Made by a program: the position numbers and the translations under genes. The notes beneath the pieces were generated by a model. That model made no database searches. It was not told where the DNA came from and was given only the letters and a program-made list of their open reading frames with translations. Below are positions 1 to 5,217 of a stretch of DNA of 5,217 bases, piece after piece. This stretch comes from Bacteroidota bacterium. GTDB lineage: Bacteria > Bacteroidota > Bacteroidia > Bacteroidales > Prolixibacteraceae. Location: the NCBI GenBank assembly GCA_030695265.1, contig JAUYTA010001036.1, positions 1 to 5,217 on the forward strand. The letters run 5' to 3'. The stretch's first letter is position 1; the number at the start of each line of letters is the position of its first letter.

Positions 1-1231
1 ACCACGGCTGGCGGTCGAGCGAACCTCCGTAGTTGAAATGATAATGCATGTCACATTCCAATGGATTGGGGTAAAAGAAGGTTTTTCCATCGAGCCCGAC
101 TCCTGAAATGACTCCGTTGTATAAACTGCGTTCCAGCACATCAATGTATTTCGAGTCGCCATGAAGCAGGAACATTCTGTAGTTCCAGTAAACATTGGCA
201 ATGGCGGCGCAGGTTTCGTTGTACGCGGTGAGATTCGGAAGTTCATAGTTTTCGCCAAACGCTTCGCCGTCGTGCCGCGCGCCGATTCCCCCGATGAGGT
301 ACATCTTTTTGTAAACCATGTTTTCCCAGAGTTTATCCACCGCGTTGGTGTAGGCAGGGTCGTTGTACATGGCGGCAATATCGGTCATTCCTGCATACAT
401 GTACAAAGCCCGCACAGCATGTCCAACAGCTTCGTCCTGCGCTGTAACCGGCTTGTGATCCTGATTGTACGGGCCCCATATTTTTCTTTTTGTGCTGTCA
501 CCCCGCTGATCCAAAAAATGACGGGCTAGTTCCAGATATTCCTTTTTGTTTGTGACCAGGTAGAGTTTTATCAGTCCGGTTTCAACAATCTGGTGACCGG
601 GAACATCAGGATTTTTGCCTTCACCAAAGACCTTTACCAGCAAATCGGCATTTTTAGTGGCGATGTCCAGAAAATTGGTTTTCCCCGTTGCGCGGTAATG
701 CGCGGCAGCTGCCTCGAACATGTGTCCGCTGTTGTACAACTCGTGGCTCGAAGCCAGGTGTTTCCACCTTCCCCCGGCAGGATTCCATGAAGCCGGAGAA
801 TAAGTTGAATCGATGGTTTTGTAAGTGGTCAGATATCCGTCTTCCTCCTGTCCAATTTTGATAATTGCGATCACTGAATCAATGTATGCGTCCAGTTTTG
901 GATCAGGAATGGTGGTGAGCGAATAGGCTGCCCCTTCGATTATTTTATAAACATCGCTGTCGTCGAAAGGCATTTTCCCGATGACCGGGCCTTCCTTTTT
1001 TCCCCCGGCAATCAGGAAATTATCCATTCTCCCGTTCTCTTCGCATTTGGCAAACGAAGAAGGGATGGTTACTGTACGGTTGGTTTCAATTTTGGGCAGC
1101 CAAAATTGATCGCTGATTTTTACTTCGTTGAACGGAACGCCCTGAATTTTGTAATTGGCTTGTTCCGGTTCGTTTTTACAGGCTGTCAGCCCGGCAAACA
1201 GGAATAGTGGAAGGGCAAGTTTTAGTTTCAT
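1..1231 (-). CDS. GH127 (DUF1680) beta-L-arabinofuranosidase-like lipoprotein, 3' end beyond window
   Basis: Glycoside hydrolase of family 127, whose characterised members release beta-L-arabinofuranose from plant glycans and hydroxyproline-linked arabinans. The frame is open without a stop from the ATG at 1231 to the left edge (410 residues visible; the family is usually 600-800 aa). Residues 1-18 form a short lipoprotein signal with lipobox LTAC (Cys18), so the enzyme is probably membrane-anchored. The catalytic (alpha/alpha)6 barrel follows, with family-like stretches such as GRMDNF, DSDVYKIIEGAAY, SSHELYNSGH and AVGHAVRALYMYAG. Against Bifidobacterium HypBA1 (numbering from memory), Glu323 in GEAFG matches acid/base Glu322, and Glu339 and Cys341 in NETC match zinc ligands Glu338 and Cys340: a constant offset of one. 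The remaining zinc ligand and nucleophile cysteines (the CCP motif) should lie only a few residues past the edge, after DRQPW. Exact substrate cannot be read from sequence; GH127 also has members with other sugar specificities. Confidence 0.93.
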   Translation of the reverse strand, partial: MKLKLALPLFLFAGLTACKNEPEQANYKIQGVPFNEVKISDQFWLPKIETNRTVTIPSSFAKCEENGRMDNFLIAGGKKEGPVIGKMPFDDSDVYKIIEGAAYSLTTIPDPKLDAYIDSVIAIIKIGQEEDGYLTTYKTIDSTYSPASWNPAGGRWKHLASSHELYNSGHMFEAAAAHYRATGKTNFLDIATKNADLLVKVFGEGKNPDVPGHQIVETGLIKLYLVTNKKEYLELARHFLDQRGDSTKRKIWGPYNQDHKPVTAQDEAVGHAVRALYMYAGMTDIAAMYNDPAYTNAVDKLWENMVYKKMYLIGGIGARHDGEAFGENYELPNLTAYNETCAAIANVYWNYRMFLLHGDSKYIDVLERSLYNGVISGVGLDGKTFFYPNPLECDMHYHFNYGGSLDRQPW

Positions 1232-1273
1232 GTTTTTGAAGTTGTCAGGTTATAAACGTAAATGATACACTTA

Positions 1274-1305
1274 CAAGTTTAGCGATTTTTTTGTTGCTTG
1301 CCAAA
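1274..1305 (-). promoter_or_regulatory. Candidate Bacteroidota sigma-A promoter for the GH127 gene
   Basis: Read on the minus strand, TTTG (1305-1302) is followed after 20 bp by TAAACTTG (1281-1274), which matches the Bacteroidota -7 box TAnnTTTG at five of six fixed bases. The position, 43 bp before the ATG at 1231, is suitable. The leader before the ATG is A-rich with no Shine-Dalgarno sequence, as is usual in this phylum. Inferred from consensus only. Confidence 0.5.
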
Positions 1306-1316
1306 ACTAATTTCAA

Positions 1317-1361
1317 ACTCACCCCGAAGTCCGCAAGCACCATCGGTGCGAGGGGGTGAGT
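1317..1361. repeat. Nested inverted repeat (cruciform-like dyad) in the divergent gap
   Basis: A 9-bp perfect inverted repeat, ACTCACCCC at 1317-1325 and GGGGTGAGT at 1353-1361, encloses a second hairpin with stem GCACC (1337-1341) and GGTGC (1345-1349) around a 3-base loop. The whole 45-bp unit is more GC-rich than its A/T-rich surroundings. It lies between the two divergent promoter candidates. It could be a dispersed palindromic (REP-like) repeat, an operator, or a terminator for a transcript entering the gap; no U-tract follows directly on either strand, which weakens the terminator reading. Confidence 0.7.
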
Positions 1362-1380
1362 ATGTGTGAAAAGCTTACCC
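1354..1380 (+). other. Alternative hairpin competing with the dyad upstream of mntP
   Basis: GGGTGAG (1354-1360), which is the right arm of the larger dyad, can also pair with CTTACCC (1374-1380) as a 7-bp stem with one G-U pair and a 13-base loop. The two pairings exclude each other. A T-rich run (1402-1409) lies about 20 bases further on, too far from the stem for a classical intrinsic terminator. If transcription of mntP starts near 1425, this stretch would not be in the mRNA and would matter only as DNA. Confidence 0.4.
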
Positions 1381-1410
1381 ATACAAAACATCATAGAACC
1401 GTTTTTTTTA

Positions 1411-1418
1411 TAGTTTTG
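1411..1418 (+). promoter_or_regulatory. Candidate -7 promoter box for mntP
   Basis: TAGTTTTG is an exact match to the Bacteroidota -7 consensus TAnnTTTG, 18 bp before the mntP start codon. No TTTG or TTG is found at the expected -33 distance, so the promoter is either weak, activator-dependent or misassigned. If real, the 5' leader is only about a dozen bases, and the inverted repeat at 1317-1361 would sit just upstream of the promoter where a regulator might bind. Confidence 0.45.
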
Positions 1419-1436
1419 TCGCTCAATTCTGGATGG

Positions 1437-2000
1437 ATGGAAATTATAACAATCATTTTGCTCGCTATCGGGCTGTCGTTCGATTCGTTTGCTGTTTCAG
1501 TATGCAGCGGGCTAAATCTCCCCCAAATCCGTTTTATTCAGGCCACGAAAATTGCCATCTTTCTCGCGGTATTTCAGGCAGTTATGCCTTTGATTGGCTG
1601 GCTGATCGGCACGAGTATGAAGCCGCTGATTGAGCCTGTTGACCACTGGATCGCTTTTGGTTTGCTCAGCCTTATTGGAGGGAAAATGATCATCGAGAGT
1701 TTTATCAGTTCCGAAGTTCGTGAGATCAAGAATCCCTTGCATATTAAAGTCATCCTCACGCTCTCGCTTGCCACCAGTATTGACGCGCTGGCTGTTGGGT
1801 TTAGTTTTGCCGCTTTTCTGGATAAAATTTTAATCGCGGTTTTTATTATCGGGGCAGTTACTTTTATTGCCTCCATGCTTGGAATACTGCTGGGCAAAAA
1901 GACTGGCCCGAAATTTAACCAATATGCCGAAATGTTCGGAGGTTTGATTTTAGTTGTATTAGGTTTGAAAATTTTGATCGAGCATCTTCTTGCAAGCTGA
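1437..2000 (+). CDS. mntP: Manganese efflux pump MntP (DUF204 family)
   Basis: Inner-membrane exporter that removes excess Mn2+ from the cytoplasm. The 187-aa length matches E. coli MntP (188 aa). The protein has six predicted membrane helices (roughly residues 3-23, 36-58, 68-88, 104-124, 131-152, 166-184) arranged as two DUF204 repeats. Each repeat carries the family signature: GLSFDSFAVS with Asp16, the same position as the functionally important Asp16 of the E. coli protein, and SIDALAVG with Asp116. The start is placed at the ATG at 1437 because family members begin directly with the first helix. An upstream in-frame GTG at 1356 would add 27 residues (many polar or basic) unlike MntP, and would begin inside the inverted repeat. 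A second ATG at 1433 is out of frame. The gene is divergent from GH127 and appears monocistronic. No yybP-ykoY manganese riboswitch is recognisable upstream. Confidence 0.93.
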   Translation: MEIITIILLAIGLSFDSFAVSVCSGLNLPQIRFIQATKIAIFLAVFQAVMPLIGWLIGTSMKPLIEPVDHWIAFGLLSLIGGKMIIESFISSEVREIKNPLHIKVILTLSLATSIDALAVGFSFAAFLDKILIAVFIIGAVTFIASMLGILLGKKTGPKFNQYAEMFGGLILVVLGLKILIEHLLAS

Positions 2001-2004
2001 TTAA

Positions 2005-2064
2005 TTCAGGCTAAAAATGATTTGCTTTCAAAATAGGGAAGATCTTTTATTCTTCAGGTTAAAA
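2005..2064 (+). repeat. Short imperfect direct repeat in the mntP-kinase gap
   Basis: TTCAGGCTAAAA at 2005-2016 and TTCAGGTTAAAA at 2053-2064 agree at 11 of 12 bases with starts 48 bp apart. They lie in the 116-bp A/T-rich gap before the kinase gene. They might be binding sites for a regulator of the kinase-alkC unit, or chance similarity in low-complexity DNA. No clear terminator or promoter is seen in this gap. Confidence 0.25.
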
Positions 2065-2116
2065 TATTATTTTCACGGACATTTCATTCAAAAGTTTTCC
2101 AATTTCAGCACCGGTT

Positions 2117-2422
2117 ATGGGCAATCTGGATTTTAACATTGCGAGTTATAGTATTACACCGCTTTTCATTCTTCTGCTAATTGGTGGAATAGTTGGGATA
2201 ATTACCTTTTTATTCCTGATAAAGTTCCGGAAAACGCCGGGGGTAAAATTTTGGCTGATCTGGCAGATCGCTTCATCTGTTTGGGCTTTTACTTATGCTT
2301 TTGAATTTGCAGCCACCGACATTGATACAAAGATTTTTTGGTCGAGGCTTTCTTATTTCGGGATCGTTTACTGCCCGGTTTCGTTCCTGTTCTTTTCGCT
2401 TTCGTTTTCTTCTCAGTACTAA
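2117..2422 (+). CDS. N-terminal fragment of the histidine kinase: membrane helices 1-3
   Basis: This 101-residue frame holds three predicted membrane helices (about residues 13-36, 44-65 and 78-98) and nothing else. The segment FWSRLSYFGIVYCPVSF resembles the typical third-helix region of the 7TM sensor found at the front of many Bacteroidota, cyanobacterial and archaeal kinases. It ends at TAA 2420-2422 just after SSQY, where intact relatives run on through a short basic loop into helix 4. The start ATG at 2117 gives a short polar lead before helix 1; no Shine-Dalgarno is seen. If translated alone it would be a small membrane protein without a signalling domain. It is best read as the front of the disrupted kinase rather than as an independent gene. 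Confidence 0.75.
   Translation: MGNLDFNIASYSITPLFILLLIGGIVGIITFLFLIKFRKTPGVKFWLIWQIASSVWAFTYAFEFAATDIDTKIFWSRLSYFGIVYCPVSFLFFSLSFSSQY
2420..2422 (+). other. In-frame TAA splitting the kinase
   Basis: TAA sits in the context TAC TAA CTC, with unbroken kinase frame on both sides. One substitution from CAA, AAA, GAA, TAC, TAT, TCA or TTA would create it. It falls in the loop between membrane helices 3 and 4. No stem-loop or readthrough-type signal is obvious directly after it, although a C follows the stop, which is a relatively leaky context. Confidence 0.9.
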
Positions 2423-2443
2423 CTCCTGAAAAAGCAGATCATC

Positions 2444-3910
2444 GTGTTGTTTTATTCCATTGCAACACTTTTCATCCTTTCTCCATTCACCAATAATCTT
2501 CATTTTTTACATTGGAAGAGCTATTCGATTAATCCTTTGACAAATGCCACCGATTACGTTTATGGTCCGTTGTTTTGGGCAATGATGCTTTTTTTATACG
2601 CCGCTCTTCTTTGGGGGATAGTGAATATTTTAGTACTTTATTCCCGACTGTCAGTTTACTACAAACATCAAATCATTATATTGTTAATCGCCTCGTTTTT
2701 GCCCCTGATCGGTAATCTGATTTATATTTTTCATATTAACCCAATACCGGGTTTCGACTGGACACCTTTTAGTTTTTTGTTTACCGGAATACTCATTACC
2801 ATTGGAATTTCGCAATATAGAATGTTCGACCTTGTTCCGTTTGCGCGGAATAAACTCATCGATATTATTCCTGATGCCATTATGATCATCGATAATTCAC
2901 ATCGTATTGCCGATCTGAATCCTGCCATGCGAAAGCTGATTGCTTCGGATGAAAAAGAGTTGATCGGGCGGAAAGTGGAAGAAGTATTTCCAGCCAGTGA
3001 GCTGCTTGAAGGTGAAATCAGAAAGAAAGACGTCTATCATAATGAAGTGATTCGAAATGTTAATGGATGCAAACATTTCTACGATCTGCAATCCACCACT
3101 TTGTATGATCAGAATAAACAGCACACCGGGCGGCTTATTCTGATGAAAGACATCACCCACCATATCGAAGTGGAAGAGAAAATCAGGGAAACGAATGTCA
3201 GGTTGCTGGAAGAGATTCAGGAAAAAGAAAAACTGATTGTTGACCTCGACGCTTTTTCACACACAGTGGCACACGATCTTAAAAACATGCTCGGAGCCAT
3301 TGTTTCGGCAAGCAGTCTGATCAAATCCTGCATCGACGATATGTCAAAAGAAGATTTGCTGGAAATCAACGATCTGATCAATGAATCGGCGACCAAAACC
3401 ATGCACATTACCCGCGAACTGCTTACCATTGCATCGGTTCGGCAGCAGGACGTAAAGCCGGTCGGCATTAACATGCAGCGCAGCATTAGCGAGGTGTTAA
3501 AACGGTTAAACGATATGATTCAGGAGAAAAAAGCGAAAATCGCCATTCCTGAAGTTTGGCCTGAGGTATTGGGCTACGAAGCATGGGTTGAAGAAGTCTG
3601 GCTCAATTACATCAGCAATGCCATCAAATATGGCGGAACTCCGCCGGTGATTGAGCTGGGAAGCGAAATGCTGGATGGGCAGAAAGTCAAATTCTGGATC
3701 AAAGACAATGGCAAAGGCTTGTCGGATGATGACCGGGCTTTGCTGTTTAACAAGTTTACCCGCCTGGATACACTGAGAGCCGAAGGAAACGGATTGGGAC
3801 TTTCAATCGCAAAGCGAATCATCGAAAAGCTACACGGCGAAGTGGGTGTTGACAGTAACAATATCCCCGGCGAGGGCTGTACTTTCTATTTCATTCTGCC
3901 AAAAGTATAA
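2444..3910 (+). CDS. Sensor histidine kinase, C-terminal part: helices 4-7, PAS, HisKA, HATPase
   Basis: Transmembrane sensor kinase that would autophosphorylate and pass the phosphate to a response regulator not present in this window. Numbering from the GTG at 2444 (488 aa): four membrane helices (about 1-15, 43-66, 75-97, 107-125); PAS domain about 135-240, starting NKLIDIIPDAIMIID; coiled-coil linker about 240-265; HisKA with phospho-acceptor His277 in the H box AHDLKNML; HATPase_c about 375-488 with N box NYISNAIKYG (Asn388, Asn392), G1 box DNGKGL (Asp421), F box LFNKF, and G2 box GNGLGL (448-453). All kinase motifs are intact. The H box has Met where most families have Pro after the Asn. 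The GTG at 2444 is only a formal start, in the middle of the membrane sensor, with no ribosome site; the true gene start is probably 2117. The gene is followed after 11 bp by alkC. Confidence 0.88.
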   Translation: MLFYSIATLFILSPFTNNLHFLHWKSYSINPLTNATDYVYGPLFWAMMLFLYAALLWGIVNILVLYSRLSVYYKHQIIILLIASFLPLIGNLIYIFHINPIPGFDWTPFSFLFTGILITIGISQYRMFDLVPFARNKLIDIIPDAIMIIDNSHRIADLNPAMRKLIASDEKELIGRKVEEVFPASELLEGEIRKKDVYHNEVIRNVNGCKHFYDLQSTTLYDQNKQHTGRLILMKDITHHIEVEEKIRETNVRLLEEIQEKEKLIVDLDAFSHTVAHDLKNMLGAIVSASSLIKSCIDDMSKEDLLEINDLINESATKTMHITRELLTIASVRQQDVKPVGINMQRSISEVLKRLNDMIQEKKAKIAIPEVWPEVLGYEAWVEEVWLNYISNAIKYGGTPPVIELGSEMLDGQKVKFWIKDNGKGLSDDDRALLFNKFTRLDTLRAEGNGLGLSIAKRIIEKLHGEVGVDSNNIPGEGCTFYFILPKV

Positions 3911-3921
3911 TCCTGAAATTT

Positions 3922-5007
3922 ATGCCTGAAAAACTCAAAGACATTCTGATTCCTGTAGATCAGATTTTGAAACTGGCTGAAACAATCAATGGTATTTGGA
4001 CTGAATTCGATGTTCAAAAATTCACTTCACTTGTGCTCAATTCGCAATGGGCCGACCGTGAGCTGAAACAGAAAATGCGGCACATAACCGAATGTCTGCA
4101 TCAAATGCTTCCTGCCGATTATCGGCAATCCATCAACATTCTGGAACAAATCGGCCCTCAGTTTAAAGGCTTTGTTGCCCTTTCATTTTCCGATTTTGCT
4201 GAATGCTACGGCATGGATGACTGGGATATTTCGATGAATGCGCTGGCAAAATTCACCAGTTCTTGTACTTCGGAATTTGCCGTGCGACCGTTTTTAGACA
4301 AAGATCCGGAACGGGCCATTCAATATTTTTACCGCTGGACTGATGATGAAAATCCTTCAGTCCGACGATTGGCCAGCGAAGGTTGCCGCCCCCGCCTGCC
4401 TTGGGGAATGGGGCTTTCGAAGTTTAAAAAAGACCCGAAACTGATTTTGCCGATTCTGGAAAAACTGAAAAGCGATCCGGAAGAATTTGTCCGGCGCAGC
4501 GTGGCCAATAACCTGAACGACATTTCGAAAGATCATCCAGCACTGGTTTTGGATTTGTGTGAACGCTGGAAAGGCCAGTCGCCCGAAATCGACCGCATCA
4601 TCAAACATGCCTGTCGCACCTTGCTGAAAGGCGGCAGCAAACGCGCGCTGATGCTTTTTGGGTTCGCCAATCCCGAATTGCTGACCATTACCGGACTTGC
4701 CACTGACAAACAAAGCCTCCGCATTGGCGATCATCTGAGGTTTTCTTTCACGCTTTCCAATCACTCCGGAAAACCTCAGAAAATAAGGCTCGAATACCGG
4801 ATTCATTACATAAAATCAGGAGGAAAAACCTCTGCAAAAATCTTCCAGATCAGCGAAGGTAAATTTCCCGTGGGCGAACACCCGATCACCAAGAAACAGG
4901 CTTTCACCGATTTCACTACCCGCACCCATTTTGCCGGAGAACACCGATTGGAAATTGTGGTAAATGGCGAAACGAAAGCCGGGATGGGGTTTTGGCTGGA
5001 AGGGTGA
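3922..5007 (+). CDS. alkC: AlkC-type DNA glycosylase (HEAT-repeat alkylation repair) with C-terminal Ig-like domain
   Basis: Base-excision repair enzyme that removes cationic alkylated bases such as 3-methyladenine and 3-methylcytosine without flipping the base out. The 361-residue protein has an alpha-helical HEAT-like body (about 1-245) with the AlkC hallmark stretches TSEFAVRPFLDKDP, ASEGCRPRLPWGMGLSKF and RRSVANNLNDISKDHP. From memory, Pseudomonas fluorescens AlkC uses Glu121, Glu156, Trp164 and Asp203; here Glu118, Glu153, Trp161 and Asp200 match with a constant offset of three, so the active site looks intact. Residues about 255-361 are beta-rich (LRIGDHLRFSFTLSN, then HRLEIVVNGE near the end), fitting the Ig-like domain of the AlkC-alpha subtype. 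The ATG at 3922 lies 11 bp after the kinase stop, implying co-transcription. A cytosolic, DNA-acting role follows from the family. Confidence 0.93.
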   Translation: MPEKLKDILIPVDQILKLAETINGIWTEFDVQKFTSLVLNSQWADRELKQKMRHITECLHQMLPADYRQSINILEQIGPQFKGFVALSFSDFAECYGMDDWDISMNALAKFTSSCTSEFAVRPFLDKDPERAIQYFYRWTDDENPSVRRLASEGCRPRLPWGMGLSKFKKDPKLILPILEKLKSDPEEFVRRSVANNLNDISKDHPALVLDLCERWKGQSPEIDRIIKHACRTLLKGGSKRALMLFGFANPELLTITGLATDKQSLRIGDHLRFSFTLSNHSGKPQKIRLEYRIHYIKSGGKTSAKIFQISEGKFPVGEHPITKKQAFTDFTTRTHFAGEHRLEIVVNGETKAGMGFWLEG

Positions 5008-5067
5008 TTGTTTGCGATTTGACCGACAGAATCGAACTTAATTGAATTCCCCCCAAAGAAATAACCC

Positions 5068-5096
5068 TTTGCTAATAAATTATTTTTATGCTTTTG
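5068..5096 (+). promoter_or_regulatory. Candidate promoter for the antiporter gene
   Basis: TTTG (5068-5071), a 17-bp spacer, then TGCTTTTG (5089-5096), one mismatch from the Bacteroidota -7 box TAnnTTTG. It lies 24 bp before the ATG at 5121, in the 113-bp gap after alkC. No strong intrinsic terminator for alkC is visible in this gap; only a weak 5-bp stem (CGATT/AATCG) occurs around 5019-5036. Confidence 0.4.
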
Positions 5097-5120
5097 CAGA
5101 ATTTCAAGTAAATTGCGGCC

Positions 5121-5217
5121 ATGGAATTGAGCATCTTATTAGATATAGTCATCATCTTCGCCTTTTCGACGGCGGTGAATGACCTTTTTACGCGGATTAA
5201 AATCCCGACCATCATTG
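5121..5217 (+). CDS. CPA2 / Kef-type monovalent cation:proton antiporter, N-terminus only
   Basis: Only the first 32 codons are in the window. They encode a hydrophobic first helix followed by LFTRIKIPTII, which closely resembles the start of Kef-type and other CPA2 antiporters (first helix, then a short basic turn reading roughly hRLKIPxIVGF). These inner-membrane proteins exchange K+ or Na+ for H+. The ATG at 5121 suits this family, whose members begin right at the first helix. The identity rests on a short segment; regulatory RCK/TrkA-N domains, if any, would be further downstream. Confidence 0.7.
   Translation, partial: MELSILLDIVIIFAFSTAVNDLFTRIKIPTII

Larger units (their letters stand above)
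2117..3910 (+). pseudogene. 7TM-sensor histidine kinase interrupted by one in-frame stop
   Basis: Taken together, the frame from the ATG at 2117 to the TAA at 3908-3910 encodes a single, normally organised sensor kinase of about 596 residues plus one internal TAA (2420-2422). Domain order is a seven-helix membrane sensor (like the Pfam histidine kinase N-terminal 7TM region), a PAS domain, a coiled-coil linker, HisKA and HATPase_c. Both halves are in the same frame, separated by the stop and seven sense codons (LLKKQII), so a single base substitution explains the break and no indel is needed. Helices 1-3 lie before the stop and helices 4-7 after it. The catalytic half has no other damage, which suggests a recent mutation, a sequencing error, readthrough, or function as two chains. 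It is entered here as a disrupted gene; the two parts are described separately. Confidence 0.75.

Noticed and set aside
161..529. Plus-strand open frame of 122 codons
   Set aside because: It lies wholly opposite the well-supported GH127 coding frame and its translation has no recognisable family features.
1354..1410. Intrinsic terminator formed by GGGTGAG/CTTACCC and the T-run at 1402-1409
   Set aside because: About 20 bases separate the stem from the T-run, too far for an intrinsic terminator, and the run directly precedes the mntP -7 box.
1356..1436. N-terminal 27-residue extension of MntP from a GTG at 1356
   Set aside because: MntP proteins start directly at the first membrane helix; the extension is largely polar or basic, begins inside an inverted repeat, and lies mostly upstream of the best -7 promoter box.
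1318..1436. yybP-ykoY manganese riboswitch ahead of mntP
   Set aside because: I could not find the conserved two-loop core of this riboswitch, and the likely transcription start leaves almost no leader. The hairpins present do not match its layout.
2117..2422. A small independent membrane-protein gene before the kinase
   Set aside because: It is in the same frame as the kinase, separated by only a stop and seven codons, and supplies exactly the three helices missing from the 7TM sensor.
4357..4806. Minus-strand open frame of 149 codons
   Set aside because: It is antisense to the strongly conserved AlkC frame, with a composition expected from a reversed coding strand; no domain is recognisable.

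Overview
The window looks like a chromosomal piece from a Bacteroidota species, perhaps a Bacteroidales/Marinilabiliales-like member. The clues are a glycoside hydrolase carried as a lipoprotein, Bacteroidota-type promoter boxes (TTTG and TAnnTTTG), little sign of Shine-Dalgarno sites, a moderate-GC genome with A/T-rich gaps, and a 7TM-sensor histidine kinase of a type common in that phylum. The placement is by inference; no RNA gene is present to confirm it.

Layout. From the left edge to 1231, on the minus strand, lies the N-terminal 410 residues of a GH127 (DUF1680) beta-L-arabinofuranosidase-like lipoprotein; its C-terminal part is off the window. A 205-bp divergent gap (1232-1436) separates it from mntP, a manganese efflux pump (1437-2000, plus). 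This gap carries a promoter candidate for each direction and a striking nested inverted repeat with a competing alternative hairpin. After a 116-bp gap comes a sensor histidine kinase read on the plus strand (2117-3910). It is interrupted by a single in-frame TAA at 2420-2422, exactly between its third and fourth membrane helices; the frame itself is unbroken. Eleven bases after the kinase stop begins an AlkC-type DNA glycosylase (3922-5007) with a HEAT-repeat body and a C-terminal Ig-like domain. At the right edge a CPA2/Kef-type cation:proton antiporter begins at 5121 and runs out of the window.

How they fit together. The kinase and alkC are almost certainly one transcription unit, and no response regulator is visible beside them. 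GH127, mntP and the antiporter each look separately promoted. No mobile element, CRISPR array, tRNA or rRNA is visible. The points most worth a second look are the stop codon that splits an otherwise intact kinase, the kinase-alkC pairing, and the dyad in the gap between GH127 and mntP. I see no convincing evidence for a wholly new multi-gene system here.
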